Source: Piliocolobus tephrosceles (taxonomy: Eukaryota; Chordata; Mammalia; Primates; Cercopithecidae). Taken from it: a DNA stretch of 64,000 nt. Positions 1 to 10,410 of the stretch are shown here, one piece after another (the stretch's first letter is position 1; every line of letters begins with the position of its first letter). The translations under genes were made by a program, and so were the position numbers. The stretch covers positions 29,410,405 to 29,474,404 of the forward strand of contig NC_045452.1 in the NCBI RefSeq assembly GCF_002776525.5, read 5' to 3'. Below the pieces are notes generated by a model, which ran no database searches, was not told the DNA's origin, and worked only from the letters and a program-made list of their open reading frames with translations.

Positions 1-44
1 CTCAAAAAAAAAAATAATAAAATAATAAAATAAAAATAAAAAAA
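1..44 (+). repeat. A-rich tail, probably of an Alu lying upstream
   Basis: The window opens with 'ctc' followed by an A-rich run with interspersed T (aaaataataa). This is how the 3' end of a sense-strand Alu looks (gtctc + A tail). The body would lie outside the window, so the call is an inference. The next Alu sits about 15 bases downstream. Confidence 0.55.
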
Positions 45-59
45 GAATTTAGCAGCATA

Positions 60-362
60 GGCCGGGCACCGTGGCTCACGCCTATAATCCCAGCACTTTG
101 GGAGGCCGAGGTGGGTGGATCACTTGAGGTCAGGAATTCGAGACCAGCCTGACCGACATGTTGAAACCCCATCTCTACTAAAAATACAAAAATTAGCTGG
201 GCGTTTTGGTGGGCACCTGTGATCCCAACTGCTCGGGAGGCTGAGGCATGAGAAATGCTTGAATCCCAGGAGGCGGAGCTTGTAGTGAGCCGGGATCATG
301 CCACTGCACTCCAGCCTGGGCGACAGAGCGAGACTCCATCTCAAAAAAAAAAAAAAAAAAAA
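60..362 (+). mobile_element. Alu (S-type), full length
   Basis: A complete sense Alu: it starts at gccgggcacc, has both arms, the middle A-rich linker (ctactaaaaatac) and a long A tail after gactccatctc. It is flanked by an aged 16-bp target duplication: gaatttagcagcatag (45-60) and gaatttagctgcgtag (364-379), two mismatches. 'Gatcacttgaggtcagg' and the moderate divergence suggest AluS rather than AluY. Confidence 0.95.
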
Positions 363-850
363 GGAATTTAGCTGCGTAGTTCTATTGTACATAGTTCAAA
401 AGCATGCAAAACTAAACAATACATTATTTATGTATTAAAGGGCTAACACAGGAATGATTAATACCTAATTCAAGATCATGAATGAACCTGCTAGAAGGAG
501 AAAGAAAAGGGGAGCACGAAATGACGAGCAGGAGGTTCTCAACTTCCCGGTCATCTCTTGTAAACTGTCTGGTGCATACAGAGCTGGTGCCTTTTATTTT
601 TTATGCTTCCTCATATATTATGTGTGCCTGTTGTATGTGTTATTTAATAAAAACTAATTTTAAAAAGATAATCAAGGTTTTTCCAGAACAAAAACTCTTA
701 TTTAAATGGCCATGATGCTAAAATGTTTAAATATGCTAAATATGCAGAATTATGATTTTGCAGAACTTCCAGAAATTAAAAATAGCAAAAAGAAGAAAAT
801 TAGCCAAGGTCGAAACATTTTTAATGATTACATTCTGTAGAGTAGTATTT
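363..850. other. AT-rich unique sequence, no feature recognised
   Basis: AT-rich sequence with short A/T runs. The small open frame on the + strand (482-715) has no recognisable domain and no family resemblance. I see no splice-flanked exon, RNA gene or clear repeat, though a decayed repeat could be missed. Confidence 0.5.
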
Positions 851-1149
851 ATTTATTTATTTATTTTTTAAGACAGAGTCTCACTCTTTTGCCCAGGCTG
901 CAGGGCAGTGGCATGATCTCAACACACTGCAACCTCCGCCTCCCGGATTCAAGTGATTCTCCTGCCTCAGCTTTCTGAGTAGCTGGGATTACAGGCAACC
1001 GCCATCATGCCCAGCTAATTTTTGTATTTTTGTAGAGACAGGGTTTCACCTTGTTGGCCAGGCGTCTTGGACTCCCGACCTCAGGTGATCCACCCACCTC
1101 AGCCTCTCAAAGTGCTGGGATTACAGACATGAGCCATCACACCCAGCCG
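851..1149 (-). mobile_element. Alu (S-type), antisense
   Basis: Full-length antisense Alu: a TTTA-rich poly-T start (851-871), gagtctcactc, the two arms, and an end at cacccagcc. The TTTA repeats are a degraded A tail. A short target duplication is plausible (tagtatttatt before, taacatttatt after) but ambiguous because the tail is TTTA-rich. Confidence 0.93.
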
Positions 1150-1744
1150 GGTAACATTTATTAAAAAATAATTAAGCCAATATATTACAAAATTTTAAAT
1201 AAGATTTCATGAATGAGTATTAAGGACCCCAAAAATGTATTAAATCTTTTAAAATCTCTTTTAGAAAAGCGGAGCCCGATCTTTCATGTTAGAAACTGGA
1301 GAATGTGATTAACCCAAGTGTCTGCGTCTGAAGTCAGAAGGAACAAGGAAGAAAAGAGGAAAGAGAAGAAGGAAAAGAGAAGGAGAGGGAGGGAGGGGTC
1401 CAGGGGGAGGCGGGCAGAGGAGCTTGGGCCAAGGTCACCTGCAGAGTGTGGGAACACACATAGGACGAGGGAAGGCGTGAATGGAGACCCAGAGGACCCG
1501 CGGTGGACAGGCGTAGATGGGGAATTCCAGAAGAATCAAAAGCAGAAGCAAGACGTGAGCTTGAGAGTGCATCGCCTGTTACAGAAAGTAGAAATATCTG
1601 GAGAAGTGGGTATCTCAGGGACCCATCAGAGAGGAACAGGAGTTAAGAGTCCCCCAAACGTGACTGTCCGGGTTTTGCATATGGACTCAGAGTTACTAGT
1701 GGTGTAGCTTGCAAAAGGCACACTTTCCTTCAGCAAATATCATT
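1150..1744. other. Unique sequence with a purine-rich patch
   Basis: No gene or repeat recognised. About 1337-1420 is strongly purine-rich (gaa/gag runs, then ggga runs), a possible triplex or simple-repeat patch. The open frame across it (1318-1707) is E/K/R-rich only because of this composition and looks like a chance frame. Confidence 0.45.
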
Positions 1745-1915
1745 TTCAAGTCACCCAAACTCCCTATGCCTCCATTTCCTCTCCCAGGAAAGCAGCTTGG
1801 TAGTCAGGGGGTAGATGATCTGCCCACTAAGGTTGTTGTGGAGTCGAGGAGATGGTGCGTGTACAACACAACGCCTGCACACGGTGAAGTCCAATAAATG
1901 TTTTCCATTTTTGTA
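1745..1915 (+). mobile_element. MIR (sense), diverged
   Basis: Resembles the MIR 3' half: 'caagtcacccaaactccc', 'cctccatttcc', a degenerate 'aaggttgttgtggag' and a terminal 'ccaataaatgtttt', in MIR order. The copy is old and decayed, and the boundaries are approximate. Confidence 0.5.
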
Positions 1916-2273
1916 AAACGGAGATGCTGAGCAGAGACAGTGGAAACAGGCTGTGCAGAGCCCCCATGTGTCATTAAAAGGCATTTGGATATTATCCTGC
2001 AAGTGGTAAGGGCCCTCTTAAGAATTCTGAGTAGGTTAAACATGGGTTTCCGGCTGGTTACTCTGGCTGGCCAGCAGCGGATGGGGCAGGTTTGGAGATC
2101 AATTACATGACATGGGCAGCAGTCAGACAGAGAGGGAGGGGCGGGCTGGGGACACAGGAGAGCGAGCCAGCTGTGCCAAGCAGGCGGGTATGTGGATGGA
2201 GCCTGAGGGTGATGATCCCCTAGTTTCTGACTGGGAAAACTCCTACAGTGGTTGAACTACCCCCTGCCCACGT
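1916..2273. other. Unique sequence, nothing recognised
   Basis: Moderately GC-rich sequence lacking recognisable repeats, RNA genes or a convincing open frame. Confidence 0.45.
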
Positions 2274-2672
2274 GTCCTGGGTTGAATTATGCTCCCTAAA
2301 GAGGCAAATGAAGTCATAATGGCTAATACCTCCCCATGTGACCTAACTTGAAAATAGGGTCAGTGCAGGTGTGATCTGTTAAGATGAGGTCACTCTGGAA
2401 TGGAGTGTGCTCTTCATCCAATACGATCGGTGCCCTTAGGAGACCAGGAGAGAGGCCCACAGGGAGAAGATGGCCGTGTGACAATGACCACAGAGAATGA
2501 AGCGATGCAGCTACAAGCCGAGGAATCCCATGGAATGCCAGTCAACAGCAGACGCTGGAAGGGGCCAGGAAGGTCTTTCCCAAGAGCCTTCAGAGAAGCG
2601 GGGTCCTGCCAACACCCCTAGTCTCCAGACTGGAAGAGAACCAATGCCTGTTGTTCAAGGCTGCCCGGTGTA
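2274..2672 (+). mobile_element. MLT1-type MaLR LTR (sense), diverged
   Basis: Shows the MLT1 landmark order: 'ggttgaattatgctccc' near the start, 'gaaaatagggtc', 'gatgaggtcactctgga', 'ggagaccaggagagaggc', then 'ctccagactggaagagaa' and 'gttgttcaaggctgcc' near the end. This is an old ERVL-MaLR solo LTR with point decay. Termini are uncertain. Confidence 0.7.
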
Positions 2673-2715
2673 AGGCACCTTGTTCTAGCTGCCCTGGGGC
2701 ACTCACCCACCACCT

Positions 2716-2915
2716 TGGCCCCAACTCAAAGGCAACCTCTTCTCAGAAGGCCTTCCTGTATCTTTAGAGAACTCAGGTCATGCTGCAAGTGTAGCCTTTC
2801 CAAAATGAATTTCAACCATGCTCTTTATTTCCAACTGCCCCGCCAGACAGTGAGCCCCATGAGGACAGCCTGAGGTCCCACGTATCCCTGAATCCCCACC
2901 TTTCAGCCAGAGGGT
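2716..2915 (+). mobile_element. L2 3' fragment (sense)
   Basis: Pattern of the L2 3' end: 'ctcaaaggcaacctct', 'agaaggccttcctg', then 'gacagtgagccccatgagg'. The spacing fits L2 but divergence is high and both ends are unclear. Confidence 0.5.
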
Positions 2916-3945
2916 GAGTGGGAGGAAGTGAAGCCACCCAGCAGAGCCTGGCCCTGCTGCGGCCGTCGGTGCAGTCCCTGGGTCTCCTGGTCCCTCCTGC
3001 ATTCCTCCTTTCTCGGCCGCATGCTCTGTGCCTCCACCTTCAATGGATGGGGCCCTCCAGCTTTGCTCTGGAATTTATCAGGCACTGGGTGGTACACAAT
3101 GAGGAACTCATTAGCTGGGCTCGCCCTGTTTGCCACGTCCACAGCTTTTTCCATGCTTCCCTTACAGACTGAGGACTGCCTATTCCAGCATCGTCAACTA
3201 AGGACACCTTGTGTTCAGATCTTGCTCTGCTGCCCCTGCCACCTAGAGGACCTCCTCGCTCATTGCTGATGCCTGGCTGGGGGACAATCTTCCTAAGACG
3301 CTCCATTTCATTCATTTTGTAATGCAAACCTCTCCAGTCAACTGTTTCTGCTCCTGTTTAAAGGGTTTGCACATCTCCTCTGTTCTTATCATAGCAACCA
3401 GAAGCTGTTGCAATTCCCTGTTTCTGCTTAATTTTGAAATGCAGTTGATGTCAAAGTCTGTGTGTGTATGAATGAATCCATGTTGCTGCAATACGGTGTC
3501 GTGGGTGAGGGTGTAATTTAGCAACATCTGGAAGCAGCTCCCTGAGATTTCTGTTCTCAGATCTCACAGATGCAGGATTTCTCAGTCACAAGGAGGAGAC
3601 AGAGCCAGGCAGCTGCTCATACTTCCTTCTTTCATCTCACTGTTCCACCCTCGGCCATTGGCGAGGACACGAGGGAGCCACCAGGAGTGCCTATGACTCA
3701 CTTCCCTGTGATAGTGTTTCCTGAAGAAATCACAAGCCACCTAATGTGACTTCCTCCCCAAACAAGCATATCTGCCTTCTGTGGAAGGTCCTTTTTAGGA
3801 AGCTCAGGGATCTGTTTCCAGACATTGCTAAATGATACCTAACCCATGGTATTATATTGCAACAACATGAATTCATTTCTATGCACACAGATGTTGACGT
3901 CCAATGCAGGTCCACAACATGGCATTCTACTGGACCTTCTGGGAC
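2916..3945. other. Unique sequence, about 1 kb, nothing recognised
   Basis: Several short frames overlap on both strands at 2900-3330, but none extends beyond about 115 codons, shares motifs with a known family or has convincing splice borders. The rest (3330-3945) is mixed composition without a recognised repeat. Confidence 0.45.
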
Positions 3946-4112
3946 ACTCTAGCACTGCCCAGTAGGATTTCTGCCATGAGGGAAATACTCTTTCTGGTCT
4001 AGCAGCCACTGGCAGATTGAGCACATAAGGAACTGAATTTAATTTCATGTCATTTTAGTTCATTTACATTTGAATGTGGCTAGCAGCTACTGTAAGGGAC
4101 AGTTCAGTCCTC
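3946..4112 (+). mobile_element. MER5-type hAT-Charlie relic
   Basis: Contains the MER5 core pattern: 'ggaactgaatttaattt' followed by 'tttacatttgaatgtgg' and 'ctagcagctactgtaag'. A second copy of the same type lies at 15765-15955, and the two share this internal order. This is a non-autonomous DNA transposon relic; terminal repeats are eroded. Confidence 0.65.
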
Positions 4113-4801
4113 GAGTATTTCTGCTAGGAAATAAATGATAAAGTGAGCTAACAGCCTCCTTCCTACTCCAAACATGCAGAAATGCAGAAGAAGTCCTAAC
4201 AACAAAAAATATTTTCTAAAACCGAGCAAAACTCAAAGCAAGAAAGAAAATCCTTCTGTGCCAGACCACAGGGGAAATGCAGTCAGGGAACACAGCTGAG
4301 GGTTAGGGGACCTCAGGGGCACAGGAATTAAGGATAAACCTTGGGAGTGAGCTTGCAGGAAAGGGAGGAGCCCAGGAGGCTTGAGAGAGAGCCAGTTGTA
4401 TGGGATCCCATGTGTCCTCCTTCCTCCCCTCTGAACTGCATGCACTCTGGGCCTTGTGTCCATCCGTACCTTCCAAATCTACTTCTCCATGGAAGTGTAG
4501 AGCTTTGCATATAAAATCTCTATTGAGAGAGTTTTAAATTATTGTCCTTTGGCTAGATTTTTCCAACTCTATAATTTCAATTAGCTTTTGTTTTTAATAA
4601 GGTCTTTTGGTTTTTAACAATGCCCTTCTCATTTTATGAATCTCATTTCTTTCTTTATCTCTTTGATGATTCTCATCGTGCTTGTGCTAAAGCCTTGTTA
4701 GGACACTCCATCATGTCTAGTTCCTCGGGGCTGAATTCTCCACGTGCTGCACTGACAGCCCCTCACTATGGTGCCTTTTCCTAGTGCTTTATACATTCTT
4801 T
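4113..4801. other. Unique sequence, nothing recognised
   Basis: AT-leaning sequence. No gene, RNA or clear repeat seen before the Alu. The last bases (tatacattctt) are the 5' copy of that Alu's target duplication. Confidence 0.45.
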
Positions 4802-5095
4802 TTTTTTTTTTTTTGAGACGGAATCTTGCTCTGTCGCCCGGGCTGGAGTGCAGTGGCCGGATCTCAGCTCATTGCAAGCTCTGCCTCCTGGGTTTACGCC
4901 ATTCTCCTGCCTCAGCCTCCTGAGTAGCTGGGACTACAGGCGCCCGCCACCTCGCCCGGCTAGTTTTTTGTATTTTTAGTAGAGACGGGGTTTCACTGTG
5001 TTAGCCAGGATGGTCTCGATCTCCTGACCTTGTGATCCACCTGCCTCGGCCTCCCAAAGTGCTGGGATTACAGGCTTGAGCCACCGCGCCCGGCC
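4802..5095 (-). mobile_element. AluY, Old World monkey type, antisense
   Basis: Full-length antisense young Alu. Diagnostic words: 'ggccggatctcag', 'cggctagttttttgta' and 'caggcttgagccacc', which I associate with cercopithecoid AluY (AluYR-like). The target duplication tatacattctttt lies directly after the element (5096-5108) and matches the sequence running into its poly-T. Low divergence implies recent insertion. Confidence 0.95.
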
Positions 5096-5218
5096 TATAC
5101 ATTCTTTTATCAGCTCATTTTCCTTGAATTTGTCCTCACTTGTAGTCCTGCCAGTTCCCTAGAATGTGAAGGTGTTTCTATGGGACAGAATTGTAGAAGT
5201 GTTTTATGTGTTTACTGG

Positions 5219-5637
5219 TGATATTGCTTGGATGTCTGTCCCCTTCAAATCTCGTGTTGAAGTGTCATCCCCATTGTTGGAGGTAGGCCTGATGGGAGGT
5301 GACTGGGCCCTGGGCGTGGATCCCTTGTGAATGGCTTGCTGCCGTCCCCTGGGTGATTAGTGAATTCTCATTCTGTCATTTCACATGAGAACTGGTCGCT
5401 TAAACAGCCCAAAACCTCCTGTCTCTCCCTTCCTCCCTCTTTCGCCGTGTGACACCACTGTTCCCCCTTTACCTTCCGCCATTGAGTAAAAGCTTCCTGA
5501 GGCCTCACCGGAAGCCAAGCAGAGGCTAGTGCCATGTCTGTACAGCCTGCAGGGCTGTGAGTCAAATAAAGCTCTTTTCTTTATAAATTACCCAGTCTCA
5601 GGTATTCCTTTATAGCAATGCAAAACGGACTAATACA
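5219..5637 (+). mobile_element. MST-type MaLR solo LTR (sense)
   Basis: Shows the MaLR LTR order: 'tgatattgcttggatgt', 'ggaggtaggcctgatgg', 'accttccgccattgag', 'agcttcctgaggcctc', 'gtgagtcaaataaagc' (polyadenylation region) and 'aacggactaataca' at the end. 'actgg' just before the LTR recurs at 5637-5641, consistent with a 5-bp duplication overlapping the last base. The divergent 5' third suggests MSTB/MSTC rather than MSTA. Confidence 0.85.
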
Positions 5638-6230
5638 CTGGTTTTAAATCCACTTGGGCCCTAATTTCTACTTTCAGGGGTTTCCACCATAGCACTGTGT
5701 AGATTTAGAGTCCACACAGTCTGGGCTTGGATTTCTCACTACCTGGGAGAAACTGTTTCTGCCCAAGGCTGCTTGTTTCCTGTCTGTTTCCTAAGGCCCA
5801 GGGGAAGTTGTACTATTTCCTGTCATAAATCAGATCAATCCTTCCCTGCTCTAAGCTTTTTGCAGAGAACCCACATCTGTCTCTCTTTTAAATATTGGAC
5901 CCTGCAGTCTTCACTCAAGACCCAATGCAGTCATGGACACCCAGCCCCAAGGCACAAGTCTGTTCCAGCACTCCTGAGGCACAGGGTTTCATTACGCGTT
6001 CTCTTGTACTGTCTAGCACCTGAGATTTCCCAGGACTGCTTCTAAATCTGCTGTTTACTTGTTTTTTTTTTTTTTTTTAAAGCTTTACTAAATAGTACAT
6101 AAATATTAAAACTTAAATGTTGGAAAATTATTTTAATTAATATTAAATTAATAAAGAATAAGAACTTATCTTTTTTGTTGTTTTAACACATTTATGTATT
6201 GGAGCAGAAAAGGAGTTTCTCACATAGCTT
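5638..6230. other. Unique sequence with AT-rich end
   Basis: Nothing recognised. A T16 run followed by AT-rich DNA occupies 6061-6190. The open frame at 5773-6045 has no family resemblance. Confidence 0.45.
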
Positions 6231-7068
6231 GTTTCACTATTTTTCCAACTATCTATTGTGGCTGCCTAAGAAACCACCACAAAACTTAGTGGCCTATACC
6301 ACTAACAAACTTTGCCCTTGCTTACATGTCCATAATTTGGGCAGGACCCACCCAGGATGGCTCATGTCTGTTCCATGTAGTCATTGAGGGCAGCCTGATG
6401 GAGCTAGAGAACCCACTTCCAGGACAGCTCAGTCTGTGCTGGAGCTCAGTGGGTACTGTCAGCTGGGGCCTCAGCTCTTCCCCACAAGGGGTCCCTCTGC
6501 GTGGTTGATTGTACTTCCTCACAACATGGTTGCTTGGTGCCAAAAGCCAGTATTCCAAGACACAAGAAGTGACAGATTTCAGCCTCTTTTTTTTTTTTTT
6601 TTTGAGACCGAGTCTCGCTCTGTCGCCCAGGCTGGAGTGCATTGGCCGGATCTCAGCTCACTGCAAGCTCCGCCTCCAGGGTTTATGCCATTCTCCTGCC
6701 TCAGGCTCCCGAGTAGCTGGGACTACAGGTGCCCGCCACCTCACCCGGCTAGTTTTTTGTATTTTTTAGTAGAGACGGGGTTTCACTGTGTTAGCCAGGA
6801 TAGTCTCGATCTCCTGACCTTGTGATCCACCCGTCTCGGCCTCCCAAAGTGCTGGGATTACAGGCTTGAGCCACCGCGCCTGGCCCAGATTTCAGCCTCT
6901 TAAGGACTGTGCCTGAAAACCAGCATAGTGTGGTGGCTGCTGTATTTTAGTGTCAGGTATCACAGAGGTTGTCCAGATTTAAGGGGAAGGGGGCATAAAT
7001 TGTTCCTCTAAATGGGAGGACTAGCAAAAGACTTGAAGCCATCTTTAATCTACCACATCACAGTAGTG
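6231..7068 (-). mobile_element. MLT1-type MaLR LTR (antisense), split by an Alu
   Basis: The two halves, 6231-6573 and 6902-7068, read as one antisense MLT1-like LTR: 'gtggctgcctaagaaacc', 'ccacaaaacttagtggcc' and, at the far end, 'ccatctttaatctacca'. The monkey-type Alu at 6589-6885 interrupts it. The exact MLT1 subfamily is not assigned. Confidence 0.65.
6589..6885 (-). mobile_element. AluY, Old World monkey type, antisense, inside an MLT1 LTR
   Basis: Full-length antisense AluY with 'ggccggatctcag', 'ctagttttttgta' and 'aggcttgagcc'. It is flanked by a perfect 16-bp target duplication cagatttcagcctctt (6573-6588 and 6886-6901), so the insertion site is exactly defined. Confidence 0.97.
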
Positions 7069-7974
7069 GAGGTCTCCAATCTTCTTTTCTTTCAAACTCT
7101 ACATTTTTAAAACACTTATCACTGGAAATTGCCAACCTAAATAACAAACAGAGAAAAGCTCTCTAAAAGAAAATGGTATTTCTTCAGGAACTGGGCATTG
7201 CAATGAGAGTACACATTCCATAGTAAGAGATGCACACATTCAGGAAAGTAAAGGAAGGCAAAGCTTTTTAAGGAAAAAATGAGGAGAATTGTATAATTGT
7301 TCTGAGATCGTTATCCTTGGCTAAAAGAGTAATGACAAGGGTGAGACCAGTCTAAGATTGAACAGGCAGTTGCTAGGCAGATGTCCTTGAAGAAGTATGT
7401 TTTGTGTAAGGTTCCAATGACCTTTGTGCAAGGTTGGGTGTTTCTCAGTCTTTTGTGATAGTTTGTATTATCAGGCATTTACGGGTGAGAACCCTCCCTG
7501 CATGACCTTCCCCAGCTCTTTCTGTCAGGGTCTCTTCAAACGTAAGTGACTTCATTTCTACTCTGACAACTTTCACAAAATGTATTTGAGTATGCCTACA
7601 ATCCAAGATTCCTCTACATTCCAAATTATCTTTTTCCTTTTCAAAATAAGGTATTCAGCATAGCTAGGATGGGAGCCTACCGCTTTACCTAAAATCAACA
7701 AACTTAAAGCAGTTTACCTGATGATCAATTACCTAATTCCCAGCTAACTTAAACGCCAACATCTTGTATAGCCTGTTTGTATGCACCAATAAATCCTATG
7801 CTTTTTCCCCTTTTGGTGGGAAGGGGGTTGTACTTTGAGATATTTTAAGAACACATATCACTTATTCTTCCAAAAAGCGTGTCAGAAAAATTGCACTTCT
7901 GATAAACATTTATTAAGTGTGAAGAGAGTTAGACCTGCTTTGTATCCTTACCTGTGTCTTTTTGAATTAATTTT
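7069..7974. other. Unique sequence, about 0.9 kb
   Basis: AT-leaning unique sequence. A short stretch near 7895-7925 (gataaacatttattaagtg) resembles the end of a MIR/L2 but is too short to call. No coding signal. Confidence 0.4.
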
Positions 7975-8267
7975 GATTTTTTTTTGAGATGGAGTCTTGC
8001 CCTGTCACCCAGGCTGGAGTGCAGTGGCACCATCTCGGCTCACTACAACTCCCGCCTCCTGGGTTCAAGCAATTCTCCTGCCTCAGCCTCCTGAGTAGCT
8101 GGGATTACAGGCACATGCCACCACACCTGGCTAATTCTTTTGTATTTTTAGTGGAGACAGGGCTTCACCATGTTGGCCAGGATGGTCTTGATCTCCTGAC
8201 CTTGTGATCCACCCACCTCAGCCTGCTGAAGTGCTGGGATTACAGGCATGAGCCACTGTGCCCGGCC
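7975..8267 (-). mobile_element. Alu (S-type), antisense
   Basis: Full-length antisense Alu: short poly-T, 'gagatggagtcttgccc', both arms, and an end at gtgcccggcc. 'Aggcatgagccactgtgcc' and the human-like 'ctaattcttttgta' place it in the older AluS group. The target duplication is unclear. Confidence 0.94.
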
Positions 8268-8805
8268 CGATTTTGAATTCTTAAAGGGCTTCTTGATCCA
8301 CTCCCTGAGGCCTGATCAGTCTGCACCATGGATAGCACAGGCTGTGCGTATCACTAGGGCCCGGTGATCATCAGCACAGTAATCCCAGGAGTCCCAGGCA
8401 CCCCCAGGAGCTGTTGCTGAACTTGAATTTTTGTCCCAGAATTTGCTCTTAGCAATCAAGCTTCTCATAGAAAGTCACGCTACCGCCCAAACGGATCCTT
8501 GGAGATAGGAAGGATGCCAGAGTTGCCAGGGCCAAATACAAGGGCTAACAGAGACAGGCAGGTGTATCGGTAGAGTAGGGATAATCCAATAAATGTCAAA
8601 AATCAAAAAAATTAAAATTCACATCAACTCACTGTTAGCAAATTAATTACTAAGGAAATTGATTTTTAAAGCTTTTGGAAACTGAGCCAGAAGGCGATGT
8701 GAGACGCGGTCCTGGTCAGCGTGGAAGCTGCCTGTGTGGACGGGTTCCTTTGTTCTTTCATTTGATGAGTCTCTGTCAAGTAATCTCTGTCCAGTGATGA
8801 CATCA
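8268..8805. other. Unique sequence, nothing recognised
   Basis: No feature seen. The small reverse frame at 8643-8858 lacks family resemblance and runs into a MIR. Confidence 0.4.
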
Positions 8806-9015
8806 TCTGGCTTTGAAGTCCACAGTTCCAAGTTTGAGCGCAGCACCACCCATGACACTCGCTGGAATTGTGAGCAGATCCTTACCCTCCTGAGCCTTAG
8901 GTAATAACAGGGCTCCTTGAAAAGGTTGTTGTTAGAATTAAATGAGTTAATGCTTGTAAAGGCTTAGCTCTGTGCCAGGACATAGTAAGAGATGAATAAA
9001 TGCTCCATGCTATTT
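8806..9015 (+). mobile_element. MIR (sense)
   Basis: MIR order is visible: 'agatccttaccctcctgagcc', then 'gttgttgttagaattaaatg', 'gagttaatgcttgtaaag', 'ctctgtgccaggacatag' and 'gatgaataaatgctc'. About 200 bp, typical MIR decay. Confidence 0.8.
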
Positions 9016-9809
9016 TTATTTTCTCTGACCTATCTCTCTCAATAGGTTATAAATCCTCAGTGGAGAGGGTATGTGGGAACTTGGTCATCTCTAACTTCCT
9101 TGCCATATTCCAAAGACTGGAAGGAGCAAAGCCTGTATATGCTTAAGACATTCCCTTAGGAATAGCAATATGGGTTATAAAACCTTTCTTTCAATGACTG
9201 TATTTTTATATTGTCAGAATTTCCTTCTGGTTCTTTTTTTAAGCCACGTGTTCATTTTCTTCATAATGTCCTACTTTTGTCTATGCACTCTATTTCTTTG
9301 ACTCACTGAAAACTTAACATCTTCAGATTGCTCTGTCATCTGCAGTTCTGAAGTTTTGTGTGCTGAGTGTTCTCTGTATTTTTTTACTCTAAGTGCATAT
9401 TTCATAAGAACTGGTTTTCGTGGGAGTTCTGAGCATCCTCGGTGGTGGAGACGTCCCTGTGCAGTGATTTTGTATTTGCATCTCTTAGAGCCAAGTGGGT
9501 CTGCCTTCTCACCTCATGGTTTTTTTTGACACAAACATGGACCCTATGCATCACAGAATTGGCATTCCAAAATCAGTAACCCATGGCAGAGAGCAGGTTC
9601 CCATTTGGTGGTCCCATTCCCTGAAGTGTCAGACCCCAAATTTATGCAGGAAACTCAATTCCAGATCTCCCCAATCTTGGGGCCCGGAGCTGCAGGTCAG
9701 CCTTGTATCTACTGCTGACATTGCACTTAAAATCCTACTCTTGCCTCTGGTTTTGAGCCCCATCTTCTTCTGGTATCTGAAACTTTCCCTTGCTTTAAAG
9801 TTCTACTAT
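9016..9809. other. Unique sequence, nothing recognised
   Basis: Mixed composition. The longest frame (9495-9851, 118 codons) runs into the next Alu and has no domain I recognise. The last nine bases (ttctactat) are the target duplication of that Alu. Confidence 0.4.
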
Positions 9810-10107
9810 GGCCGTGTGCCATGGCTCAGGCCTGTAATCCCAACACTTTAGGAGGCTGAGGTGGGTGGATCACAAGGTCAGGAGTTCAAGACCAGCCTGG
9901 CCAACATGGTGCAACCCCATCTCTACTAAAAATACAAATATTAGCCAGGTGTGGTGGTGCATGCCTATAATCCCAGCTACTTAGGAGGCTGATGCAGGAG
10001 AATAGCTTGAACCCGGGAGGCTGCAGTGAGCTGATATTGCACCACTGCACTCCAGCCTGGGTGACAGAGCTAGACTTCATCTTAAAATAAATAAATACGT
10101 AAATAAA
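9810..10107 (+). mobile_element. Alu (S-type), sense
   Basis: Full-length sense Alu beginning ggccgtgtgcc with an AAAT-rich tail. The target duplication ttctactat occurs before (9801-9809) and after (10109-10117). The right arm is slightly shortened around 'cccgggaggctgcagtgagc'. Confidence 0.95.
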
Positions 10108-10239
10108 TTTCTACTATGTATTTACAATGTTTTGTTATATTATATCCATCATTTCTGCATGTTTGATGTAAGGGGAAGCACCCAATTTCAATTCAGTTTG
10201 GCTTATTGACTATAATTTATAAGAAATATATCTGATGCA

Positions 10240-10410
10240 TTTAGCTGGTAATAGCGCTAACAAAACTAGCAATGGCTGTTCGATGTATGAATCATCCTCA
10301 TCCTTTGTTGGCTGTTATGTAGATTAGTCCTCACAACCACTCTGTGGGTTAGATATTCTTATCCCCATTTTATACATAGGGAATCGGGGTTCATAGAATA
10401 GAATCAGAAC
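10240..10410 (-). mobile_element. MIR (antisense)
   Basis: Antisense MIR signature: 'tcctcacaaccactctgtgg', 'gatattcttatccccatttt', 'ataggg'. Old and partial. Confidence 0.6.

Noticed and set aside
120..392. Reverse-strand open frame of 90 codons, and many like it (6436-6825, 30764-31081, 46214-46603, 51357-51746, 60441-60635)
   Set aside because: These are antisense Alu translations with the usual pattern of Alu-derived peptides; the DNA is plainly Alu.
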